From positions 1 to 17,706 of the forward strand of contig CALICC010000263.1 in the NCBI GenBank assembly GCA_938049325.1: a DNA stretch of 17,706 nucleotides. The letters run 5' to 3'. A program made the position numbers and the translations under genes. The notes below the pieces were generated by a model. It was not told where the DNA came from and did not search any database. It was given only the letters and a program-made list of their open reading frames with translations. Shown here in pieces: positions 6,135-14,094 of the stretch (positions within the stretch are counted from its first letter, which is position 1; every line of letters begins with the position of its first letter). The DNA is from an uncultured Ilumatobacter sp. GTDB lineage: Bacteria > Actinomycetota > Acidimicrobiia > Acidimicrobiales > Ilumatobacteraceae.

Positions 6135-8918
6135 GTGAGTAACGAGAGCAGCACCACCGGCTACGAGGCGCTCGGCAACGACATCCGTCTCCTGGGCACG
6201 ATGCTCGGCGATGTCGTGCGCGAGCAAGCAGGCAACAGCACGTTCGATCTCGTCGAGGCCGTTCGCCGCATCGCCGTCGACGGCCGTCGGTCCGGCACCA
6301 GTTCTGTTGCAGAACTCGAAGCGCTGCTCGGCGACCAGAGCATCGACGAGATCATTCACGTGGTCCGCGCGTTCGACTGGCTGTCGCTCCTTGCCAACAC
6401 CGCGGAAGACGTACACGTCGAGCGCCGTCGGCGTCACCACCTGAGCGTGGGTTCGACCGCGCAGACCGGAAGCCTCGCTGCGACCTTCGACGAACTGATC
6501 GCCAACGGCGTCGCTCCCGACACGATCCGGGCGGCACTGAACGAGGTGCAGGTCAGCCCCGTCATCACGGCGCATCCCACCGAGGTCAGGCGCAAGACGA
6601 TTCTCGACGTGCTGAGCAACGTCGGCGAACTCCTCGATGAGCTCGAGCGGCTCGGCCCCGACGACCCGCGCCGCGCAGGACACGAACGCGATCTTCGCGC
6701 CCGCATCCTGACGCTGTGGCAAACAGCCATCCTGCGGCTTTCCAAGCTGAGAGTTCGCGATGAGATCAACGACGCGCTGCGCTACTACGACGCCAGCCTG
6801 TTCGAGACCATCCCGGAACTGGGCGCCGACATCGAGCAGCTCGCAGACGAACGCCTCGGGGCTGCGGAACTGTCGACCGACCGAGCTGTCAGCATGGGCT
6901 CATGGATCGGCGGCGACCGCGACGGCAATCCGTTCGTCACTGCCGATGTCATGCATCTTGCCACCGGCCGCCACGCGCAGACTGCTCTTCGCCATCATCT
7001 CGACGACCTGTGGCGCCTGTCGATCGAGCTCTCGATGTCGGCCCGTCTCGTCGAACCCACGGCCGCACTCAACGAACTCGCTGACGCATCGGGCGATGAT
7101 TCGCCGTTCCGCGCCGACGAGCCGTATCGGCGGGCGCTACGCGGCATGTACGCCCGAACACACGCGTTTGCCGCGGCCGTGCTCGGCGACGGGCTCGACG
7201 AACTCCCGGTGCCACCCCCGCGCACCGAGCGCCCTGCCTACACCTCGCTCGACGAGCTGTTGGCCGACCTCGACATCATCGCCGACTCGCTGCGATCGCA
7301 CGGCGCCGACGAGCTGGTGGCGGTTTCGGTCGAGCCGGTCCAGCGATCGATCGGCATCTTCGGCGCACACCTGTGCGGCCTCGACATGCGCCAGAACTCC
7401 TCGGTCCACGAGGAGATCATCGACGATCTCCTCGCTCAGGCTGGAGTCACCAGCAGCTATCTCGATCTCGACGAGGACGCCCGCATCGCATTGCTCACCA
7501 GCGAACTCGAGACGCCACGCCTGCTGCGTCACCCAACGGCGACCTACGCCGATCAGACGGTCGGCGAACTGGCCACCATCGACGCTGCAGCAGCTGCGGT
7601 TGCCCAGCTCGGCCGCCGTGCGGTGCCGCACTACGTCATCTCGATGGCAACGGCGGTCAGCGACGTCCTCGAAGTCGCGGTGCTGCTCAAAGAGGTCGGC
7701 CTGGTTCAGGTTGCGGTCGGCGGCCGACCGGCGAGTAGTGAGCTCGACATCGTGCCGCTGTTCGAGACGATCGGCGACCTCGCTGGGTCGGCCGACACGC
7801 TTCGCTCGCTACTCGCCCACGACACATACGCCCAACTCGTGGCATCGCGCGACAACCGCCAAGAGGTGATGATCGGGTACTCCGACTCGAACAAAGATGG
7901 CGGCTACCTCTCGTCGCAGTGGAATCTGTTCGCCGCCCAGGCAGCGCTGGTGGCCGCAGCATCCGAATTCGAGGTGCGCCTGCGCCTCTTCCACGGTCGC
8001 GGCGGCACCGTCGGTCGAGGCGGCGGGCCGGCCTATCAGGCCATCCTGGCGCAACCTCCCGGATCGGTCGACCGTTCGATACGCGTCACCGAGCAGGGCG
8101 AGATGATCGCGGCCAAGTACGCGTCACCAGCGCTCGCTCGACGAAACCTCGAAACGCTCGTCGCCGCCACGATCAAAGCCAGCTGCACCACAGCCGGCGC
8201 CGAACATGCGGCGGACCCTCGCCACGTGTCGGCAATGAGCGGTATTGCCGACACGGCGTTCGACGCGTACCGATCCCTTGTGTACGGAGACGATCGTTTC
8301 GTGACGTTCTTCCGCGAGATCACCCCGACGAACGAGATCGCGAAACTCAATGTCGGCAGTCGACCTGCGTCACGCAAGAAGTCCGACGCGATCGAAGACC
8401 TGCGAGCGATCCCCTGGGTGTTCGGTTGGACGCAATGCCGGCTCATGATTCCAGCGTGGTTCGGTGCCGGGTCCGCATTCGAGGAATTTGGCGATGCCGA
8501 TCTGCTGCGCGAGATGTACGCCGAGTGGCCCTTCTTCCGGACCATCGTCGACAACATGGGTATGGTGCTCGCCAAGGCCGACATCGACATCGGTCGCCGC
8601 TACGCCGACGTTCTGGTGACCGACGATGCCGCCCGAGCCGACATCTTCGGGCGCATCGAGAGCGAACACGAACTGACGCTCGCTTGGCACGAACGGATCA
8701 CTGGGTCCGCCGACCCGTTGAGCGACAACCCACTGTTGGCGCGAAGCCTCCGCAACCGCTACCCGTACCTCGACCCGCTGCACGTGGTCCAGGTCGACCT
8801 GCTCCGCCGGTTCCGCGATCGCGGTCCGGGCGCCGACGATCGCGAGACCGAGTTGATCGAACGCGGCATCCAACTGACGCTCAACGCCATCGCCACAGGC
8901 ATTCGGAACTCCGGGTGA
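6135..8918 (+). CDS. ppc: Phosphoenolpyruvate carboxylase
   Basis: Carboxylates phosphoenolpyruvate with bicarbonate to oxaloacetate, feeding the TCA cycle; cytoplasmic, normally a tetramer. The 927-residue length is typical. Catalytic signatures in order are ITAHPTEVRRKT with H147, GSWIGGDRDGNPFVT, LDMRQNSSVHE, GYSDSNKDGGYLSS with K587, FHGRGGTVGRGGGP (H620, R622), VTEQGEMIAAKY, IPWVFGWTQCR and NMGMVLAKADI. The C-terminal active-site tail ends IRNSG, where many homologues have (M/Q)RNTG, a mild variation. The start is GTG 6135, 6 nt after the lipoprotein stop; NDIRLLGTMLGDVVREQ begins the family alignment soon after it, so the start cannot be much later. No clear Shine-Dalgarno is present. 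The gene looks intact and all catalytic residues are in place. Confidence 0.98.
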   Translation: MSNESSTTGYEALGNDIRLLGTMLGDVVREQAGNSTFDLVEAVRRIAVDGRRSGTSSVAELEALLGDQSIDEIIHVVRAFDWLSLLANTAEDVHVERRRRHHLSVGSTAQTGSLAATFDELIANGVAPDTIRAALNEVQVSPVITAHPTEVRRKTILDVLSNVGELLDELERLGPDDPRRAGHERDLRARILTLWQTAILRLSKLRVRDEINDALRYYDASLFETIPELGADIEQLADERLGAAELSTDRAVSMGSWIGGDRDGNPFVTADVMHLATGRHAQTALRHHLDDLWRLSIELSMSARLVEPTAALNELADASGDDSPFRADEPYRRALRGMYARTHAFAAAVLGDGLDELPVPPPRTERPAYTSLDELLADLDIIADSLRSHGADELVAVSVEPVQRSIGIFGAHLCGLDMRQNSSVHEEIIDDLLAQAGVTSSYLDLDEDARIALLTSELETPRLLRHPTATYADQTVGELATIDAAAAAVAQLGRRAVPHYVISMATAVSDVLEVAVLLKEVGLVQVAVGGRPASSELDIVPLFETIGDLAGSADTLRSLLAHDTYAQLVASRDNRQEVMIGYSDSNKDGGYLSSQWNLFAAQAALVAAASEFEVRLRLFHGRGGTVGRGGGPAYQAILAQPPGSVDRSIRVTEQGEMIAAKYASPALARRNLETLVAATIKASCTTAGAEHAADPRHVSAMSGIADTAFDAYRSLVYGDDRFVTFFREITPTNEIAKLNVGSRPASRKKSDAIEDLRAIPWVFGWTQCRLMIPAWFGAGSAFEEFGDADLLREMYAEWPFFRTIVDNMGMVLAKADIDIGRRYADVLVTDDAARADIFGRIESEHELTLAWHERITGSADPLSDNPLLARSLRNRYPYLDPLHVVQVDLLRRFRDRGPGADDRETELIERGIQLTLNAIATGIRNSG

Positions 8919-8922
8919 TACC

Positions 8923-8961
8923 ATTCCCGACCGAACGAGTCGGGAATAGGCCGAGAGGCCT
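8923..8961 (+). promoter_or_regulatory. Two back-to-back hairpins after ppc, in the leader of the dioxygenase gene
   Basis: Arms ATTCCCGAC (8923-8931) and GTCGGGAAT (8939-8947) form a perfect 9-bp stem around a 7-nt loop, starting 4 nt after the ppc stop. The next base starts a second perfect stem, AGGCC (8948-8952) with GGCCT (8957-8961), closed by a GAGA (GNRA-type) tetraloop. No T-run follows, so a classical intrinsic terminator is not evident. A leader element, an RNA-processing site, or a palindromic operator at 8923-8947 are alternatives. Confidence 0.5.
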
Positions 8962-8964
8962 GTC

Positions 8965-8979
8965 TGTTGGAGTGCAACA
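8965..8979 (+). promoter_or_regulatory. Short hairpin enclosing the ribosome binding site of the dioxygenase gene
   Basis: TGTTG (8965-8969) can pair with CAACA (8975-8979), which includes the A of ATG 8979. The putative Shine-Dalgarno GGAG (8969-8972) lies in the loop and one stem edge. Only 5 bp, so chance pairing is possible. The GGAG spacing supports ATG 8979 over the in-frame TTG at 8967. Confidence 0.35.
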
Positions 8980-10082
8980 TGGCAATCGTCGAGACATCCG
9001 AATTGGCGCCGCTCGACGGCGTCATCGAACCGAAGTGGTGGCGCGGGACCGCGCCAATCGATCGCGACGAGTTCACGATCGACTGCGCCCCATACCCGAT
9101 GAAGGCATCGGAGCTCACTCCCAACAGTGACCTGGCCGTACGCATGCGCGAAACGTACGACCGTGTCGGCTTGGTGCACCTGACCAACACCGGACTCACC
9201 GAACTCGTCGACATGCGGGCCGCGGCCAAGCTCATCATCGACACCGAGATGAACTACGACGGTGGAGCGAACCCACGCGACAACATCGAGCCCAACGTCT
9301 ACGAAGTCGGCGCCCCGCTGTCGGCGTGGCTGCACTACCACCACGAGATGGCCTACGTCGGCCGCAGCACGCGAGTGATCAGCTTCCTCGCGAAAGACAC
9401 GCTCCCTCTGCCCGAGGACGATCCGACCGCCTCCCCCGGTGTGAGCCGCGGCGCAACATTCGTCTCTGACTCCGTCGGGGCGACCGATCAACTGCTCTCG
9501 ACCGAATTCGGACAGAAACTCAAGGAACTGGGCGTCTGCTACCACCGCAATCTGTCCGATCGCGATGCATTCACCGGCAAGATCGAGTTCGGCGTCTACA
9601 ACCACTGGCAGAAGTCGTTCAACACCGACGATCCCAGCGTGGCCGCGTCGCGAGCTCGTGATCAACGCCTCGCCGTGAGCTGGGGCGATGACCGGCTGCT
9701 CAAGACGCGCTTCTACTGTTCTGCATTCGAGTACTTCCCCGGACTCGATCGCAACCTGCTGTACAGCAGCCTGGCCGACCATGGCATGTGGTTCGACACC
9801 TGGCCGCTGGTCCAGCATCTCCCATACGCGGAACGGCCGTTGCACATGACGTTCGGCGACGACAGCGAGTTCTCCACCGAGGAACTGCAGCAGTGGATCG
9901 ACCTGTACGACGACTTCGGTATGCCGATCAACTGGCGTCAGGGAGACGTCGGCGTCATCTGTAACTATCGGTGGGCGCACGGCCGACCAGGCATCCGCCC
10001 CGGTGATGGCGAGGCTCGCAAACTCGGCGTCGTCTTGGGCGACCAATATGACCGCGTCGGCGTGAAATCGGACGGTTGGTGA
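8979..10082 (+). CDS. TauD/TfdA-family Fe(II)/2-oxoglutarate-dependent dioxygenase
   Basis: A 367-residue non-heme iron oxygenase that would couple 2-oxoglutarate decarboxylation to oxidation of a small molecule; the substrate is unknown. The metal triad is visible as HHE (H121, E123) in LHYHHEMAYVG and the distal His in RWAHGRPGIR (H334). R347 in the following EARKLGVV is positioned like the 2-oxoglutarate-binding Arg of the family. The length and the N-extension (about 60 residues before YDRVGLVHL) resemble the clavaminate synthase/SyrP-like branch more than short TauD enzymes. ATG 8979 is preceded by GGAG at 6 nt; the in-frame TTG 8967 would add only four residues. It follows ppc after a structured 60-nt leader and precedes the large membrane protein by 22 nt. 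No biosynthetic cluster is apparent nearby. Confidence 0.87.
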   Translation: MAIVETSELAPLDGVIEPKWWRGTAPIDRDEFTIDCAPYPMKASELTPNSDLAVRMRETYDRVGLVHLTNTGLTELVDMRAAAKLIIDTEMNYDGGANPRDNIEPNVYEVGAPLSAWLHYHHEMAYVGRSTRVISFLAKDTLPLPEDDPTASPGVSRGATFVSDSVGATDQLLSTEFGQKLKELGVCYHRNLSDRDAFTGKIEFGVYNHWQKSFNTDDPSVAASRARDQRLAVSWGDDRLLKTRFYCSAFEYFPGLDRNLLYSSLADHGMWFDTWPLVQHLPYAERPLHMTFGDDSEFSTEELQQWIDLYDDFGMPINWRQGDVGVICNYRWAHGRPGIRPGDGEARKLGVVLGDQYDRVGVKSDGW

Positions 10083-10090
10083 CGGGCGAC

Positions 10091-10096
10091 TAAGGT
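10091..10096 (+). promoter_or_regulatory. Candidate -10 box (TAAGGT) for the large membrane protein gene
   Basis: TAAGGT fits TANNNT and ends 8 nt before the GTG start at 10105. The gap has no Shine-Dalgarno (CCTCGCTC). It suggests a nearly leaderless internal promoter in the 22-nt gap, which could separate this gene and possibly the kinase-sigma pair from the dioxygenase. Confidence 0.42.
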
Positions 10097-10104
10097 CCTC
10101 GCTC

Positions 10105-12642
10105 GTGTCCACCGACCTGTCCACCGACCCAACGGCGCGCCCCGAAGACGAGTCCGTCGATCGCCGTCAGCTCGGGCTACGCCTGGTCGCCGCCTTCGTC
10201 GTCGGTTTCGTGGGACTCTCGCTCGAGATCGCCTACACCCGCGTCATCTCGTTCAAGATCTTCTACTACTACACGTACTTCGTCATCGGCCTCGCACTGC
10301 TCGGTCTCGGTGCTGCCAGTTCGGCACTGGCACTCTCACGTCGTCTGCAAAGCGTCGACACCCTCGTGCTCGTCCGCCGCGCCGCACCGATCGCCGGCTT
10401 GATCGGTGCACTTGCGTACGTGGTCGTCGCTCGCATCGGCACCGACACCAACCTCATCTGGGCCGGCACCCGCGGCGAGGCGCTCGGCCAACTCGTTCGA
10501 CTCCTGATCATTTCGATCTCGCTCACCGCGGTGTTCTTCGGCTTCGGCCTCGTCCTCGCCCGCCTCATCGTCGCCGAAGCGCACGAGGTGCGCCGCCTGT
10601 ACTTCTGGGACCTCTTCGGTGCGGCGCTGGGCTGTTTGACCGCCGTGCCGCTGCAGCTCACCATCGGTCCTCCGGCGATGATCCTGTCGGCCAACGTCGC
10701 GTTGGTGATCCTGGGCCTCGTGATCACGTCGAGGACCGCTCGGCGCATCGGCCCACGAGCGATCACGATCGCCGTGGTCGCGGTCGGCGCAACGTTGCTT
10801 GCCAGCACGGTCGACGTCCGCACCGACGACACCAAGACACTGCGTGACGGAGACGTCGTCGCCGGCGGCGACTGGGGCGCCGTGTTCCGCGTCGATGCGG
10901 TCGAATTCGGCGACCTCCATGTTCTGCATCACGACGGGCTCTGGGGATCGTCGATCTGGCGCTTCGACCAAAATGACCCGTCGACGTTCTCCCGGTTCGA
11001 CAACGACAGCCGGCAGATCCCGTTCGCTGCGCTGGGCCGCGACCCCGAACGCATCTTGATCATCGGCGCCGCCGGCGGCAACGAAATCCAAGCTGCGTTG
11101 ACGTACGTCGGCGACACGGTCCAGATCGACGCTGTGGAGTTGAACCCGGTCACCGTCGGACTCCTCGAAGGCGAATTTGCCGACTACTCCGGCAACCTCA
11201 CGACCCGCCCGAATGTCGACTACATCCAAGGCGATGGCCGAACCTTCCTCGCCCGGACCGACAATCTCTACGACATGGTCTGGTTCGTCGCACCCGACTC
11301 CTACGCCGCGTCGAACGCCGCGACCGCCGGAGCGTTCGTGCTGTCGGAGAGCTATCTGTACACCGAGCAGATGATCGTGGAGGCCTACGACCATCTCACG
11401 CCCGAGGGCATGGTCGTCACCCAGTTCGGTGACTTCGACTTCGACACGCGACCGACGCGAACCGCGCGGTACCTCGTCACTGCTCGCGAAGCTCTCGAAG
11501 GCGAACAGTCCGACTTCGCCGATCAGACCGCGCTGCTCGTCAACCGAGGCACGGACGACCTCGAGCGATTCAGCACCATGCTGCTGTTCAAGTCCCCTCC
11601 CGAGGACGCCGCCTCCGACCGCATCCTCGAGTCGCTGACCCGAGTCCCTGCGACAGAACCGCTCCACTTGCCTGACGGTTCGCTCACCGGCGGCGGTATC
11701 ACCACCGACCTGATCGTGGGCTCGCCGGCCGACGTCGAGGCAATCGTCGACGGCTACAATTACGACATCTCGTCGATCGACGACAACCGGCCGTTCTTCT
11801 GGCACTTCTCCCCGTTCGAAGACGTATTGACCGACTGGACCCGCTCGTTCGAGGACACCGAGATCGCGATCGGTGAGCGGCTTCTCGTCGTGCTGATCCT
11901 GATCGGCACGCTCGTCGCTGCCGCGTTCTTGTGGCTGCCATTCCTGCTCACCCGTCGGCGCGGCAATGCACTCGGCCGAGTCGAAGGCCGGGGCAGGCTT
12001 TTCCTGTACTTCGCCGCGATCGGTCTCGGGTTCATGTTCGTCGAGATCTCGATGATTCAGCGCTTCTCGTTGCTGCTCGGCTACCCGACGCTCTCGTTGT
12101 CCGTCTCGCTCTTCACGTTGCTGCTCGCGACGGCGATCGGCGCCCGCTTCTCCGGTCGCGTCGGCAACAACCCGCGAGTCGGCTTGCCCGCGTCGGTCGC
12201 TGCACTCTTTGCGGTCACGATCCTGTACCTGGTCATCAGCGATCCGATCACCGACGTGGCACTCGCGTGGACTGAGCCGCTGCGGATCGCTCTGGTGTTC
12301 GTCATGTTGCTGCCTGTCGGCATCGCGCTCGGCGTGTTCCTTCCCGCCGGCATCGACCGCGCCACGTCCCTCACAGCCGGCTCCAACGAGGGCAACCGAG
12401 ACCGCTTCGTGGCGTGGTGCTGGGCCGTCAACGGGTTCTTCTCGGTGATTGGTTCCTCCGTCACCACAGTGGCCTCGATGACGTTCGGCTTCGACCGCAC
12501 CGTGATGATCGGACTGGCGCTGTACGTGGTCGCGCTTGGCGCCATGTTGCTCGGGCGAGCGGACAGCACCACAGCGGTCGCTCCGAACACCGACGCCGCC
12601 GACGAATTCGTCGAAGCTCCGGTTCCCGTCGGCGCCAGCTGA
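10105..12642 (+). CDS. Large integral membrane protein with a spermidine synthase-like (Rossmann methyltransferase-fold) core
   Basis: An 845-residue membrane protein. About seven hydrophobic segments lie in the first 235 residues (roughly 26-46, 57-78, 94-110, 131-153, 168-186, 190-208, 218-234). A soluble part of about 350 residues follows, then several more membrane segments from about 593 to 815. The soluble part has IIGAAGGNEIQAAL (G321-G325, nucleotide-binding glycine loop) and DAVELNP with acidic E345 after strand 2, as in spermidine synthases and related methyltransferase-fold proteins. The segment after YDMVWFV (389-395) lacks the DxxDP-like catalytic motif of true aminopropyltransferases, so polyamine synthesis is doubtful. 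Similar membrane-fused 'spermidine synthase' proteins are widespread and uncharacterised. GTG start with a TAAGGT box upstream. Substrate and role unknown. Confidence 0.82.
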   Translation: MSTDLSTDPTARPEDESVDRRQLGLRLVAAFVVGFVGLSLEIAYTRVISFKIFYYYTYFVIGLALLGLGAASSALALSRRLQSVDTLVLVRRAAPIAGLIGALAYVVVARIGTDTNLIWAGTRGEALGQLVRLLIISISLTAVFFGFGLVLARLIVAEAHEVRRLYFWDLFGAALGCLTAVPLQLTIGPPAMILSANVALVILGLVITSRTARRIGPRAITIAVVAVGATLLASTVDVRTDDTKTLRDGDVVAGGDWGAVFRVDAVEFGDLHVLHHDGLWGSSIWRFDQNDPSTFSRFDNDSRQIPFAALGRDPERILIIGAAGGNEIQAALTYVGDTVQIDAVELNPVTVGLLEGEFADYSGNLTTRPNVDYIQGDGRTFLARTDNLYDMVWFVAPDSYAASNAATAGAFVLSESYLYTEQMIVEAYDHLTPEGMVVTQFGDFDFDTRPTRTARYLVTAREALEGEQSDFADQTALLVNRGTDDLERFSTMLLFKSPPEDAASDRILESLTRVPATEPLHLPDGSLTGGGITTDLIVGSPADVEAIVDGYNYDISSIDDNRPFFWHFSPFEDVLTDWTRSFEDTEIAIGERLLVVLILIGTLVAAAFLWLPFLLTRRRGNALGRVEGRGRLFLYFAAIGLGFMFVEISMIQRFSLLLGYPTLSLSVSLFTLLLATAIGARFSGRVGNNPRVGLPASVAALFAVTILYLVISDPITDVALAWTEPLRIALVFVMLLPVGIALGVFLPAGIDRATSLTAGSNEGNRDRFVAWCWAVNGFFSVIGSSVTTVASMTFGFDRTVMIGLALYVVALGAMLLGRADSTTAVAPNTDAADEFVEAPVPVGAS

Positions 12643-12714
12643 CCAAGTCGCTCGTCGTCGGTGCCAGATACGGGCCGCCGACGCTGCCAACATGGTCCGG
12701 TGTTGCATCAGCAG

Positions 12715-14094
12715 ATGGGCCGCTACGACCTGCACGAGGTGATCGGGACCGGCGGCTTCGCCACGGTGTACCGGGCAACCGACCCCAGCCTCGAAGCGAC
12801 CGTCGCCATCAAGGTCCTCGCTGACAACTGGAGCCATGATCCCGACATCCGCCGGCGGTTCAGGCAGGAGGCTGTGCTCCTTCGCCGCGTGCAGGCCGAG
12901 GGTCGAGTACCGGGCATCGTGGAGGTCTACGACATCGACGAGACCGCCGAGGGCCGGCCCTTCTTCGTCATGCGATGGGCCGACCGCGGGACCCTCAAAG
13001 ACCGTGCAGGATCACGAGCCTGGACGCCGGTCGATGTGATTCCGGTGGTCGAGACGCTCAACGCCACGCTCGAAGCACTCCACGCTGCAGGGGTCGTACA
13101 CCGCGACCTCAAGCCGTCGAATCTGCTCATGCATTCGGATCGCGGAGTAACCAGATCGACCGGCGCGTTGATCCACGTCGGAGAACGGCTGGTGGTCGGC
13201 GACCTCGGGCTGGCCAAAGACCTCACCGATGATCCGACCGCACTCAGCTTGGCGGGCGGCACCGAGGCCTTCATGGCACCGGAGCAGCGCGATCTCACGG
13301 CGACGGTCGATCGACGCGCCGATGTCTTTGCTGCGTCCGCAGTCATCCACAGGCTGCTGAGCGGTTCTGATGGCCACAACATCCCTGCTCAGATCTCCAG
13401 CGTGCTCATGAGCGGGATGGCGCACCGGCCCGACGATCGCCCCGGCAGCATCTCTGAATGGCATGACGAGCTGCGTGCCGCGCTCGCCGCCACGGCCACC
13501 CCGCCCAGACCGGTCGACACCCCTGGTACCGGGATCACCCGATCGTTTCCCGCACGCGTTGTGGCCAGCATCGTTGTGCTCGCGCTGCTCGTGGTCGGCG
13601 GCGTCGCGGCCGTGCTCCTGACGGCTGACGACGAATCATCGATCATCGGGCCTGCGTCCGTCGAGGTCGGCGACACTGCGATCTATCGGGTCGACGCCTC
13701 CCCCGACACCGACGTGTCGTGGATCGACGAGTCAGGACGCTCGATCGACGACCGGTCGCTCGTCGTCACCCCGCTACTGCCAGGCGATCTCACCGTGACC
13801 GCACTCGTCGACGGCGAGCGCGCCACGTTGGCGGTCGAGGCAACGCCATCCGCCCTCGGGCCCCAGATCCTTGGCCCGGATCGGGCTCGCGTCGGCGAGG
13901 TCACCGAGTACACCGCCACGGTTCGCGCCGGGTCATCCGACGTCTATTGGCTGGATCCGGCGGGCGAGCGTGTTGACAGTCCTTCGCTCCGAATCACTCC
14001 CGACCGCTCCGGCCCGATCGTGATCGCGTTGGTCGCGACGTCGCCGGACGGGGTCGAGCGCGGCGCCCAGCTCGTTGTTCAGGTCGGGGCGTGA
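12715..14094 (+). CDS. Membrane Ser/Thr protein kinase with two extracytoplasmic Ig-like repeats
   Basis: A 459-residue Hanks-type kinase. The catalytic domain (about 1-260) has the Gly-rich loop GTGGFATVYRA (11-21), AIKVL (K33), VVHRDLKPSN (D131, N136), GDLG for DFG (D163) and MAPEQ (187-191). The stretch between catalytic and metal-binding loops (137-161) is longer than usual. One membrane helix (about 282-303) follows, then an outside region with two similar repeats (about 310-375 and 385-457), each of form 'GP..V.VGE/D...Y....sDV.W.D..G...(S)L.(I/V)TP...G', resembling Ig-like/PKD sheets. No PASTA repeats. Start is uncertain: ATG 12715 begins just before the kinase fold, and in-frame GTG 12700 and GTG 12661 are alternatives; none has a clear Shine-Dalgarno. 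Its TGA overlaps the GTG of the sigma factor gene, so the two are translationally coupled. Confidence 0.93.
   Translation: MGRYDLHEVIGTGGFATVYRATDPSLEATVAIKVLADNWSHDPDIRRRFRQEAVLLRRVQAEGRVPGIVEVYDIDETAEGRPFFVMRWADRGTLKDRAGSRAWTPVDVIPVVETLNATLEALHAAGVVHRDLKPSNLLMHSDRGVTRSTGALIHVGERLVVGDLGLAKDLTDDPTALSLAGGTEAFMAPEQRDLTATVDRRADVFAASAVIHRLLSGSDGHNIPAQISSVLMSGMAHRPDDRPGSISEWHDELRAALAATATPPRPVDTPGTGITRSFPARVVASIVVLALLVVGGVAAVLLTADDESSIIGPASVEVGDTAIYRVDASPDTDVSWIDESGRSIDDRSLVVTPLLPGDLTVTALVDGERATLAVEATPSALGPQILGPDRARVGEVTEYTATVRAGSSDVYWLDPAGERVDSPSLRITPDRSGPIVIALVATSPDGVERGAQLVVQVGA

Noticed and set aside
5580..6722. Upstream extension of the glycogen synthase-like frame (about 380 extra codons)
   Set aside because: The extension is antisense to the lipoprotein and ppc genes and has no domain; the family N-terminus MRVLFATAELSP begins at 5567.
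8923..8947. Classical Rho-independent terminator of ppc
   Set aside because: The stem is perfect, but only AAT and then G-rich sequence follow; no T-run is present on the plus strand.
8923..8979. Guanidine-II (mini-ykkC) riboswitch in the dioxygenase leader
   Set aside because: That class has two hairpins with ACGR tetraloops and a set spacer; here the loops are CGAACGA and GAGA and the hairpins are directly adjacent.
8370..12837. Very long minus-strand open frames opposite ppc, the dioxygenase and the membrane protein (584 and 833 codons)
   Set aside because: They lie antisense to well-recognised genes, show Arg/Asp/Glu-rich low-complexity translation and no family motif; this is the usual effect of high-GC third positions.
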